Assembly (NCBI GenBank): GCA_018257865.1
Contig: JAEUBA010000050.1
Span: 62,001-126,000 of the forward strand
Origin: Stereocaulon alpinum
Lineage: Eukaryota > Ascomycota > Lecanoromycetes > Lecanorales > Stereocaulaceae
Direction: 5' to 3'
DNA length: 64,000 nucleotides
The position numbers and the translations under genes are program-made. Below, one piece after another: positions 1 to 10,872 of this stretch. The notes under the pieces are model-generated. The model saw only the letters and a list, made by a program, of their open reading frames with translations. It had not been told where the DNA came from and searched no databases. Position 1 is the first letter of the stretch; each line of letters begins with the position of its first letter.

Positions 1-44
1 AACGGACCTGCACGCCTGAAAGTACTAGAATAGCCGTAATGCCA

Positions 45-651
45 GGCTCAGGCATGCGTGCCTTCGGAGCGTTCTGACAGCTTGAAGTCTGGCACAAACG
101 AGATCTTCTCCACAACATCATCTAGGGTCAAACCACAGCGCAGCCGGAAGTGTCCAAGGTAGTGGCGGACATCCATGCTTGCACTGGCTCTCTACCTTTT
201 CCTAGTTTCGGTTCTTTCGAATTTACCTTCGAATCTTTGCAATCAGGGAGGTGTCGATGAAGCCTATTTTTGGAAGCAAAACTCCCTTCACACTGACGGC
301 ATTCGCATGGATTTTTACTTCTTCCAGCGGTTGCTATAAAGCCGGCATTGATGATGTCTTCGTAGGGTGTTCCTCGTCGAACAATGCCACTCCTGTATTC
401 CTGTCCAGATGTCCGCCCGGTGTTGTGTTCCCGCGGTCAGAAGGCTGCGGTGATTCAAGTGAACGTGTGAATCCGGCATGGATGTTCGTTGACCCTGGGA
501 ACTGAGGTTGAGCAACAGCTCTTTGAGTGGTATAGATGTCCTTGTTGTCCAAGCATTGCACCATGGCATTGAAAGCTGTGCGAATCGCATGTGCCGGGAC
601 GCCAATTGCTAGTTGGTGGTAAATTGGGAGACCTTGCCACAGAAGACACAT
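45..651 (-). pseudogene. Decayed retroelement-like gag/protease relic
   Basis: On the minus strand an open frame reads through about 420..110 and contains an exact C2HC zinc-finger spacing at 301..239: Cys-x2-Cys-x3-Phe-x5-Leu-x2-His-x3-Cys. It is followed by a basic stretch and then 'LDTSGC', close to the Asp-Thr-Gly core of retropepsins. A stop follows almost at once, and coding-like sequence continues in another frame (176..45, 44 aa). Upstream, 651..334 is open in yet another frame. A finger followed by a short linker and an aspartyl-protease motif is known in fungal Ty3/gypsy-like polyproteins. I infer an eroded fragment with frameshifts. It could instead be a host zinc-finger gene with introns I did not resolve. 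No reverse transcriptase or LTR is visible, and the left end may lie outside the window. Confidence 0.35.
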
Positions 652-2271
652 ATGTTAGTGAAATTAGGTAAAGGGGCATGAGATGTAGCAGAGCTTCATG
701 CTCGTGATAGGACATAGATGTTAGGAGAAAAGGAAGCAGACATGAATATCAGTCACAACCTATAGCGCTCTCGTGAACGAACCGAGGGGATTCTTTCATT
801 CCCTGAGAGGACAAACCGTAGTTCGCCCGTCGAATGCGAGGTAGACGCCCAAGATTGGCAAGTTCATGTGAGATCCCAAGCGTAGTTGACACCTTTAGTC
901 TCAACGTCTTCATCGCTGTCATAGAGCAAGTGGTCGGAAGTAGTTGGCGGTCTCTCTTGTGCGCTCAAGGGGCTTTAGTGTCCATATAGGCAAGGTAGAC
1001 ACAAGGCCTTGATCTGCAGCACTGTCATCACCTTCAAGGGAGAAACCACCTAATAAGCGACTTTCTAATGAGCTTATACTTCAGAGGATATGTGGAACAT
1101 GCATCTCGACAGCAGTGCACTGACATTCCTCTCCGCTACTGTGAGCAGCAGCTGTTTAGGTAGAACGACGCGGGGGAAGAGTTACCACAGTTGCGAAAGT
1201 TGCTCGTGTTGCGGCATCGTATGTAGCTGATGCAACTTCCACATCGTCAACGTGCATGAAGCATGCTGTGCACAGAACACTTTTCCCTCCACCAAATCTC
1301 TGTGATCAGTCATCTTGCAACGTCGACCATATCTGTGTGTATGTATATGTATATAAATAAGCACGATGGACTTGTGTAACAGTCATATACGTTGTTCAAG
1401 AGGACAGATCAAAGTGTGAGACTATGAGAGTGTGTTGTAGAACAGATGGAAAGATGGAGGGAGAAAAGGATTTCCATACCCGCTTGGTCGCGCTAGTGGA
1501 CGAGTGAAGGGGCAAGATGTGGGTTCGTTGCCAATCAAAGAGGCTAATTCACCGAGTAAGATTACACGGGGTGGAAGAGACACTTTCAAATGGTACAGTG
1601 AACAACAGAGTCGGAAACCTCGCGCAAACAGAGAGTTGAATGATCCTAAGCAAGGATAATGTGGCTTCTTCTCAAACATCTTAGAGGTGAAATCTTAGAG
1701 ATACAGAGAAGCCCACTACCATTGCAATCAAAAGGAGGCTCTGTCTAGGCTGGCTATGAGTAGTGCACTACTTCTTCTAACAGGGTCTAAGATCGTTGCT
1801 CTCTAGAATAGCAACTATGCAATTCAATGGCCGTAGCAAGTGATGGGAATGCCTCCCATCGCCTCTTGAACTAGCAAGCTTCACAACGGAGACTGAAGCG
1901 CACCCAATGTTCGGGCGGCGTGAGGCTACGACGCGTCAGCCAATCAACTCAAGAAACCTAGAATGGCATTCCTCGCCAATATTACCTCCATTCACGCTTC
2001 ATTACGGGCAACGGCTTGGCATAGCAGATTTAAGAGATTGGCTTCTGTCAGACTTTGCCACAATACGATCCTTTCCAAGCCTACATAGTGCGATAGGCGC
2101 GAGCGGACTGCTTCTTGGCTGTTGCGCGTAATTCGGCCTTGGCTGCCAATCTTGTCCTGAATTCCGCTGTGCGTGGTTGGCGTGAAGCGAGTAGATTTCG
2201 AGAAGCCAGAAGGAATGCCGCCTGGGCAGATTCCGCTCGCATCTTTGTAGTCGGTAAATATGTCGTCGATT
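652..2271. other. Intergenic stretch, no supportable gene
   Basis: All open frames here are short and have biased, non-conserved-looking composition. The stretch at about 1992..2270 lies just downstream of the LRR gene and is probably its 3' UTR. I see no tRNA, repeat family or recognisable domain. Confidence 0.5.
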
Positions 2272-4857
2272 TCATCGGTAAACTCCTCCTTTCGCGGAGA
2301 AGTGATTTCCGTAGAAGTCAGTCTCTCCACCAAAATGATGACCTCTAACCACTTTGACTTCACCGGGCCAATATCCGGCGACATGCTGCACGCCTTTCCC
2401 TATCGCATTCTCGTAAGCGGCTTTCCGTTCCTTCCGGAACTTAGCCAGCTCTTGAACGACATCGATCGGTGGCTCCTTAGGGGACCCCCGTTGCAAAGTT
2501 GGCAACTTGTCTACGGGTGAGACAGGCATGACCATCTTTTCAGAGAGCACTGATTGTGGAACAAAGGAGTTAGTGTCGATGGAAGGCAGGCCGCACTCTT
2601 CGTCATCATCAAAGAAGGTGAAGTCGTTTTCCGCGGCTGACCAGAAAGCTTCACTATCTGCGTCCTCAGTGGATGACTTTGTTCTTTTGACATACTTGGA
2701 TGTTGAAGTGTTGTTTGCAAAAGACGATAGCTCATCTGGCGCCATCTCAAGCACAATATGACGAAGTGCGAAGATCCTATAAGCAGTGTGGCGGTCATGC
2801 TCTAACTGTCTTTCTCCGGGCTTTGGCACTAAGCTGGGTTTCAGAAGTGCCTGTAGGCTAGCAAGTTCAGCCTCAGAAGCGCAGTCTTTGATGAATTGAA
2901 CCAGAGCATCGACAACATCGCGGGACTTTGCGTAACACGGCACATCCGTCAACGTGATTGTACGAAGCTTGGGTAGCATGCCTGGAATGAGGCCATGGGG
3001 TTTGTCCAGCCGAGTCGAGCGTAGCTCTCTTCGTTGTTGTTCAATAAGCGCAAGCTGCATCTCCCCGGTGCCTCTACCTGTCTCAAGGGATTTCACGCGC
3101 GAATCCGTAGCTTCAGAGCTCTCGGTGACACTAATGCCGTTCATAGCCTGAGCCATTGCCCCAAGACCTGTCGTTGTGAGCACTGAAGGTGTATCGAAGT
3201 CTGGCTCTTCTGGCTCCGCAACTTCTGGTGCAAAAGCACTTCCGCGTCTAGGTCCAGGACAAGTCTCCTCACTGCTCAGAGTTGGCTTTTCACCAATCGG
3301 CGGTGTGAGAATAAAATGGGTGGAGTCGCCCGCGAGCTCATAACGTGGCCGGGGCTCCTCAAGAGGCAGCTCATAGAGCGGCGGCGTTGCGTCCATCTCA
3401 ATGACCTCGGCATCTGGCTCCGCTGGCGCAGGTCCCTCCATTTCCTGCCTTGCGGGATCATCCCCAAGTTCACATGTTGCAATAGCTGGGTTTTCATCCT
3501 TGAGCGGGGTTTTCTCGGTGATTATAGCATGGTGAAGCCGTAGTGAAGTCATCTCATAAGCGCATTTTGCAAGGATAGGGGTGATTCTCTCCACGCCCGG
3601 AAATCTGATGTGGCGAGCGTCAAAATCGGCCAGTGACGGAGATGTCTCTGATCGAAGCCCACTGACTACCGTTCCAGTGTTCACGGTGCCGATGTCCAAA
3701 ACGTAAAGCTTCTTTGAAGATACCAGAGCTGCAACACCTTCCACTGTTAGGTTGTTGTCTGCTATGTACAAGTGGGTGATCCCGGAATTTGGCAGATCCT
3801 CATATGGCAGTCTGCTAACGATTCCGGATGTCAATCGTCGAACGAAACGTTCATCATAACTGCTGTCCTTGAATTCATCTACCAACACGGAATCAGGCCG
3901 GATCAAACCGGCTAGCCAATCTTCCATGACTGGATCAGAGGAAGAACGAGATATACCGTTTGGCAACCCATTGGAATGTTCCGCGGCTTGGAAGCAGGCC
4001 CCAAGGAGAACTCTCACACTGCGGTCTGTGAGGTGATTGCCTTGGACGTCCAAGCTCCGTACGCGTATCCCTGTGGCCTCTGCAATAATCTCAATGTCTT
4101 CATCCCTCAGATGTACATGCCGTAGCTTCAGCACTTGTAGGAGATGCAAGTCCCGTAGCCTGGACAGGACACTCCTATCTCTTGCAGCCAATGTATTTGA
4201 GAGGTCCAGAAAAGCTAGGCGCGGAAAGTGGCTCAAAGCTTCTGCCAGGCCTTGAAATGTGGGATTTTGGCAATGAGAGGCGATGAGGAGCCTGAGGGCA
4301 AACGAGGGGACCGTATCTTGTAATGGTCGCCGGCCATTGCTGTAGTTCCGTAGAGCAAGTAGAGCCATGTGGTCGAAGAATGGTAGCCGTGAGACGACAA
4401 GGGACTGGAGGTTGGGGAGCTGTTCGAGGACTTCGCGGAGCCATTCTGGGTGAGGCCCATCGTAGAGCTGGTAGGACGGTCAGAAACAAAACTCGGCAAA
4501 GGCCACTTTAGTATGTTCCATACCTCAGATTGAGCAGGTGGTAGATGTAGCGTATGTGTAAGCTCCCTTACACTCAGCCGTACCCTCTTCAGGATCCTCT
4601 TGAAGCGTGTAAGGGCGACTGCTAACAGTCAACATGATCCTCCTCTTCTAGCGGCAAGTTGTCCCACCGTAGACCCTATCATTCTCCGTCCCGAAATGTG
4701 ATGCGGGGTTGCCCCACAAGCAAGGCGCAAAGACACGATGTAGTTCGCGATTGACTCTATTCAGAGCACATAGTTCTGCCGAAGGTATATATGGAGCTAT
4801 GATGCCCCATGGATTGCGAGCCACGGCGCTTTCGTAGGAGGGGGGAACGTTCTCCAT
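2272..4857 (-). CDS. Leucine-rich-repeat protein, fungal LRR-domain family
   Basis: Three exons, 4857..4668, 4618..4524 and 4467..2272, join in frame to 826 aa. The introns are 49 and 56 bp with GT..AG ends. The N terminus ('PPSYESAVARNPWGIIAPY', then 'LCALNRVNRELHRVFAPCLW') resembles an F-box-like helix pair. Next comes a run of LRR-type segments (residues about 110-340, e.g. 'LPNLQSLVVSRLPFFDH' and 'LRDLHLLQVLKLRHVHL'), then a long acidic, disordered middle and a conserved C-terminal end. This layout matches a widespread ascomycete LRR-domain protein family of unknown biochemical role. An adaptor role in ubiquitination is only an inference from the F-box-like start. The start is the only Met upstream of the conserved 'PPSYESA' segment. 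The 3' end is set by a TGA; an overlapping ATG frame beyond it is not convincing. Confidence 0.85.
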
Positions 4858-5771
4858 GATCGTTCTACGTGTTAGGCGAGCGGAAATACTCTATCCAGTA
4901 GAACAGCCATGTCAACTATGAGTCTGGCTCCTCGTCTCATGGAGAAAGGTGGACAGCGGTGTGGGAGGAAGATGATGGAAAGGAATGTCATCGTTGGCTT
5001 GAGGGGCTGAGGAATTGGCATGGCACTTGGCGGCGGAGAGCTCCATGTACTGTAGAACTACTTGGCATGGAAAAAGCATTCTTTGCAGTATGTTTCTACT
5101 TCTTGCATCGTTGGGGTAATACAACATCACTTTTGCGCACGAGTTACGTGATTTATGTAGTTTTCCCGCACTTGTAATAACAAATAATTCCGCAAATTAC
5201 AGATTTCATATCCTCATTGAGAATATTTTATTGTAGATCACGACGCCTGAGTTGCTGTTGCAATGGCCAAACCAGTCCCACTAAAATACTCCAAGACCAA
5301 GCCCTAAACCCCATCAATCAGGAGTAACAATCGCAAATCCCGCATTCGGCGCACGAAGATGTTTTGTCAATAATACCTCACTCAACACCTGTAGACAATT
5401 TGGCTTGAGGACAATCGAGACTACGTACCACGGACGGAATTTCGGTATTAAACCCAGTTAGTGTTAAGATTGAGACTATCAGCCTAAAATTCTCCAATAA
5501 GGTGGTATGTCACGTGATAGTAGTCCTTCACGTAGCCGTTACCTTAGTAAGCTCAGGCCCTGGAGAGGTGGCGTTAAGAGTAAACCTCGTTGCAGCCTTC
5601 TTAGCAAGGGATACGTGAAGAATTTGATTAAGACATTGGAATAGTATTGGCTTCTATATGTACACCGTCCACCAGACATCCAATGCAAGTGCTTTTCAGT
5701 CATCCACTGCGTTATGTCCATTGATGTTTATCTCTTTCGGTCTCTTTGTATAAGAATTTCAGATAGAAGCC
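4858..5771. other. Intergenic stretch between two minus-strand genes
   Basis: This holds the 5' region of the LRR gene and the 3' region of the esterase gene. Around 5160-5230 it is AT-rich. I see no gene or repeat. Confidence 0.5.
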
Positions 5772-7565
5772 TTAGACGTACAGTGCCTTCTGCCACCAAT
5801 TACAGCGTTGATTGGCGATCGGATCCATGATAGTCGTGATACTCGTCGCATTCAGATCGATGATGTTCGTGGCGTTGGTGTAAAGAGGGAACATTGGCAA
5901 CATCGGTCCGCTCGGCTTGCCGTTGATAGCGAAGCTGGTAATGTACTCCTGAAGAGCTATCGCCGCCGGGTCGCTTGTCACAGACATGCTTGGACCATTA
6001 AAAAACGTATACGCGACATCCATTCCATGAAGTGCAGGGGGAACGCTGAATTGATATGCGTAGGTCTGATTGTTGAATGCTTCATCAAGATAGAAAGTGT
6101 TGCAACTGTAAGAGTCAGCTCTACTACTAAGCTCACGATCAGCAATAATTTGGAACTCACGTAAATGTGGACTCAGAAATTGCCAAGACAACACGCCCAG
6201 TCTCATCGGAGTATCCGGTGAGGCCGAGGATGCCAGGCATCTGCGGCGGGTAGAGTACATTCTCAATATAGCTGGCAACGCTAGGATTGACAGTTGGGAA
6301 AGCTGTGAGGATATACTCGTTGAAGCTAGTGTCATTTGTAATGAATGGACTAGTGAACGTAAGACCCTCGTCGGCATTGTGACCCAACATCAGCGTGAGA
6401 TCATGATCGTAGGAGCCTTGGAGAAGTAATTTTCCTGGTGTTGCTGGTGCAAATAGGCCATCGACCACTGGCCCATAGGTAAAATCTCCATAAGACGAAT
6501 TCGCCACTTGAATGATGTTGGCTGTAATTAGTGCCTCTGATGGAAGCTGCCTGGCTTCTTCTATCGTGGTTACGTTGAGAAGCGCAAGGAAAGTCTGGGC
6601 GATCTGCTCTTCTTGGAAATTGCTAACAATGTTTTGGAATGCACCACTTTGTAGGACAGCCTGTTGGAAGGGGGCCGGACCATTGAGCCCGCCGAAGGCT
6701 GTAATTTGATGCATGATCGAACCACCGCCTGCAGACTCGCCAATGACGGTGACTCGGTTAGGATCGCCTCCGAACAAGTGAATATTGTCTTGCACCCATT
6801 GGAGAGCAAGGCGCTGATCATACAGTCCAGCATTTGCCACGCCATCAGATTGAAGAGTCGGACCGGAAATCCAGCCAAAAGCCCCGAGGCGGTAATTGAG
6901 GGACACGAAGATAATTCCATCGGTATCATTGGCCTGGCTAGCCTTGATCAGGCCTGCGGCATTGTAACTACTCTTTTCTCCAAAAGTGTAGCCGCCGCCA
7001 TAGATCCAAACGAGCACTGGTGCCCCAGATGTGTTATTTGTAGTATTGCAAGCCTTCTCGAAATTTGACTGAGGAACAACGACGTCGAGGAACAGGCAGT
7101 CTTCTGTAGTTCGAGGGTCCTGAGGAGGGAGCGAAGGAGCCATGCCGGACGACGACGAGCTCAATGCCGACGCGTTGAAGGGTTTACCCTCTAGGTAATC
7201 GGGAACGAAAACGGCGGAAATGCCAGACCATGCAGGGGCCGCCTGTGGGCAGATCCTGCCCACACTTCCATTATCGATGGTGGTGTTTCTGCCGGTAGGA
7301 GGGAGTGGAGCGCGAAACCTCAATTGGCCAACAGGAGGTTGGGCATATCTGATGTTCGAGAAGTTGTAGAAGCCGCCAGTGGACTGTACGAGTTAGCCAA
7401 CGGCGTCTAATGTGAGGCCGCACCTGAACCCACATTGAGTAAAGTAGCCTGCTGAATCTGGTAGCCGAGGTCAACTGTGGGTAAATTAGATGAACTCTGG
7501 GATGCGGCAAGGCCGGAAAAGAGAGCAACAGCTGCAGCTGTGTAGGTGAAGCTTGCTTCAAACAT
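5772..7565 (-). CDS. Secreted type-B carboxylesterase/lipase
   Basis: Exons 7565..7434, 7383..6161 and 6105..5772 join to 562 aa, the usual length for fungal type-B carboxylesterases. The first ~22 residues form a signal peptide (hydrophobic 'AAAVALFSGLAAS'). Family marks follow in order: 'GGFYNFSNIRYAQPPVG', 'EDCLFLDVVVP', an oxyanion-hole 'WIYGGGYTFG', the nucleophile elbow 'GESAGGG' with Ser near residue 261, an acidic residue in 'GHNADEGL', and the late catalytic His in 'PALHGMDVAY'. Several Asn-x-Ser/Thr sites fit secretion. It should hydrolyse carboxylic esters outside the cell; the substrate cannot be read from sequence. It is divergent from the secreted protein gene at 8568, with about 1 kb between them. 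A second intron splits the protein shortly before the catalytic His. Confidence 0.93.
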
Positions 7566-8567
7566 TTTGACAGTCGTGAGAAGCTTAGAATTAACTTACT
7601 CAAGATTGACAGCCCAAGGTCTGACCCCAGACGAGCTCCAGCTTATGTACCAATTAGCTTCAGCATCGTCATTGTTGTGATGCTGGACCAGGGTACACGG
7701 ACTGCGCTGCCGTGCCTGAAGCATGATTACGTAGAGGCCGCCGTCGTAGATCTCATTATTCATGCAGGCCGCTGATTGGTCCGAGAGATCTTGACGGGCT
7801 GCCTGGCAGTGCCTGGTACCTCCGTACCCCGCAAAAACCTCCGCAGCGGCCACTAAGCCTCCCTTTCGACCCGAGCAGGCCTCGGCACCCGCATATTCAT
7901 TGCCATTTCAGTCAACACACGTCCGTGATCGCAGTTGTGATGCATTAACGCTGCAAGGCTGGCTCGATAGAGATCGATAGATATGTCGACGTCCATCGCG
8001 CGTGCGTTTGCCGTTCCAACAATATTCGGCGATTTTGATTGAGAGAAGCGCTTGTTCCTGCAGTGTCCCTTGCGTGGTGCTACTCCTCCGAGAAGCTTGC
8101 TTTTCAATCTCCCAGCGGTCAATCCCATAGAAGAGAAGGGTCCCTGAACTATCGAAAAAGCCTTTCTCTTTTACGTTTTTGGACCTCTACAAGCTCTCTA
8201 CGAGCTGCCCAATTTCACTGGCCATTACCCCTCTAAGCACTTGAACTCGGTTAAAGTCAATGCCTGGGGGGCGCCACGTGCGGAGTCTGGCCCTGAGACC
8301 GTTGAACCTCGAGCTTCTAGAGACCTTCTCAAGCCTCGTCCCTAGCAGCCCTTGAACTCTCGTCCGCTGTGGTGTCTGATTTTTGGTAATAGGAGTTGAC
8401 ACAACGTCAATCGGCGTTCGTCCGAGCGGCCTGGGCCTCCCTTCATTTGCTTGGTGGAAGGAGCTACAGAGTATAAGGTCGAGCCAAACCCTTCCCCTGT
8501 TGATTCTCCTTCTTGCAAATTCCGGTCGCCTACCTTCTTATCTTGTCTTTCGCGATCGCCGTACAAC
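7566..8567. promoter_or_regulatory. Divergent intergenic region between esterase and secreted-protein genes
   Basis: About 1 kb separates two outward-facing genes that both encode secreted products, so it must hold both promoters. The final ~90 bases before the plus-strand ATG (about 8490-8567) are pyrimidine-rich, as is common just upstream of fungal start codons. No specific operator is recognisable. Confidence 0.45.
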
Positions 8568-9446
8568 ATGAAGTCTGTAACACTAGTCTCAGTTTCGTTG
8601 GCCTTCGTAGGAGCAGTGGCACAGGACCCTCTCGCAATATTCAACCAGACAGGTAGACTACCAGCTGGGTGCGTCAGTGGCTACACTGCAGGCACAGACA
8701 CCGTCCTCCTCACCATACCCTACACCTATACCCAAGTCCTCTCGATCATTGGCGATTACCAGAATCTCACCTGGTCTGGAAACCCAAAGAACACGGTGAC
8801 ATTAAATGGAACAGACAACACGGTTGGCACAGCGAGGACGTATGATACAGCAGGCGCCCACGTTATCGAGACCATCACTATCTATGACAAGCCTGCAAAT
8901 GGACCGTATAATGAGGTCCACACCCTAGCACCTCTGAGCGTCCCGTCTGCGAACGTCAGTTTTTACGGTAAGCTGATCTTTGAGGCAATTGCCCAAGCTT
9001 ATGGAATGGTCCAGATGGCAGCAGAGAGCTCGGGCGTCGGAGGTTGACCGCTTGTCTTAAACAATTGCCTCATGTTTTTTGCTCGAGCCTTTCTCGTGAA
9101 CGCAGATAGCTGACGTTGCAAAGGTGACTATGATGGAACGACTGCTACTCCTGTGTGCAACGGGGCTGCGACCGCGTTCAACTTTACCGCCAATTTCTGC
9201 GCGACAAATGCGACCTTGACAGCGGCCATACTCCACATGCTACATTTGACAGACGCCCAGACGGTTGGTGTTTTCTTGGGAGGCCAGAACTTCACTACCT
9301 GTGAAGCCATCAACTCGACGATGACATCGAGCAGCTCGACCGGGACGATGAGTGCACCGGCGGCGACTTTTACTGGCGGTGTAGGTACAATATCAGCGAG
9401 CGCTCTCCTCGCAGGGATTGGGAGCTTGGCTGCTTTGGTCCTCTGA
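8568..9446 (+). CDS. Secreted, probably GPI-anchored SRPBCC-like protein
   Basis: Exons 8568..8967 and 9124..9446 join across a 156-bp GTAAGC..AG intron to 240 aa. Residues 1-19 are a signal peptide ('VTLVSVSLAFVGAVAQ'). Residues about 50-120 hold 'VLSIIGDYQNLTW', 'NTVGTARTY' and 'GAHVIETITIYDKP', the order of strands and loops seen in SRPBCC/polyketide-cyclase_2 folds ('GDF..lpW', 'vGavR', 'E.l..yD'). The C terminus is a Ser/Thr-rich linker ending in a hydrophobic tail ('ASALLAGIGSLAALVL'), the pattern of a GPI-attachment signal. There are several N-glycosylation sites. A longer in-frame ORF begins upstream at 8451, but the ATG at 8568 starts exactly at the signal peptide. The fold assignment is my inference from motif order; function and ligand are unknown. 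Confidence 0.8.
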
Positions 9447-10872
9447 GGGATTATACACCTCATGCAAGTGTACTTTATTGCCACGTGCTCCAGCCTTGTA
9501 AAGAGGACACCTTTACCGGCTATGCCAGAATTAGCATGGTTTATCTAAGATCACGGGCGCTGCTGACACAATGTGGTCATAGATGATAAGGTCGTGTGTT
9601 CAGCTTTACGAGTTGGCGAAACAGTGTACATACAATCTTCAAGAGCAAGCATGAAACAGATGCAGGATGCAATTGCTCCTTCTAGAGAGATGCGCAAATA
9701 CCGCAAAGGCCTCTCCGCGGTCATTGCACATCAATGACCGACCAGTCAACAGTCGTCGGCCCTTTTATTATTACCTCAGCTAGTAGGAGAGGCCTTATCG
9801 GCGAGTCATGGTCCGCCATTCTGTGATCCCTGTCATGTGCTGCTTTACCCGTACCGAAAAGCAACGCTACTGTAATATGGGTGCAAGCTATTGGATGCCG
9901 ATCGAAGCTTGGTACCACCTAAGAGCACCTTAGAGCTTTGCGACAAATGAGGGGCTGTTGAACCTTCAGATACGACTCTCGCACAGAAGCCCAATTGATA
10001 GCAATCACTTGTCTGAAAAGGCCCCAGGAGTTCTTGAAGCTCGGTTCATGCTTTGGTGATTAGTCGTGGTGGAGCAATTGAGGGTATTGTTGAGGGAATT
10101 CCTTCTTCACCGGCAAAATGAGCCGAAATCGGGAGATGTGGAAGCTCAAGGTGGCGAATAACAGGCGAGTTCGGCGAGTAAGCCCTCCATGAAGCTATCT
10201 GCGCTCCCCAACTCAGGGATTCAGGGATGACGTTGCGTTGGACCACCAGGTGTGCGGGCTTGGGATGTGGTTTTTACCCCGCGGTTGGCTGCTACATGGT
10301 GACGATATTGTACAAATACAGAACAGACCTGCATCTCGTAATACCCGTAATCACCCACTACGATCCGCGGCAAAACGATAAAAGTGATTTGATCTCTTAA
10401 GGTAGGTACAAGGACAGTCAAGCTTTTCAGTTGCGTAGATGCAGACCGTGGAGTGCATAAGGCGTATTTTCTGGAAGGGCTGGGCAAGGGCGACAAGCCC
10501 GCGCGGGCGTGTAAGAATGGGCGTATTCAGGTGTGATATCGGGAAGCGTAAGTTAAATTGGCGCTTCTTAGTGGTAAGGAATCAGGGATTGCCGCCCAAT
10601 CCCGACAAGAGCTTTAAGGAAGTGAGGGATTATTTGGCTGGCCTGCAGGGTTTTCCTCGCGCCAATTTAACGGTTTCTAAAAGCTAGTTGGGCAATTGCT
10701 GTTCCTTAGAGCTAGATTGCGACTCAAAAGTACAAAAGCTCTTTCCCTATCCGCCCATTCTTCTCTATCACCACCTCTCCACTCCATTGCGTTTCTCTTT
10801 AATCCCCCTACGGTGCTCATCACCATTCTACATCGTCACATTGCAGTAATTCTATCATCTTAGAGAGCTGCA
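9447..10872. promoter_or_regulatory. Upstream region of the H+-ATPase gene
   Basis: About 1.4 kb without a supportable gene. Its last part, about 10735-10812, is a long pyrimidine-rich tract, followed by the ATG at 10873. CT-rich tracts near the start site are typical of strongly expressed fungal genes, which suits an H+-ATPase. Nothing else is recognisable. Confidence 0.45.

Noticed and set aside
1992..2384. 130-aa minus-strand frame overlapping the 3' end of the LRR gene
   Set aside because: It overlaps the real gene in another frame. The LRR protein ends naturally at 2272.
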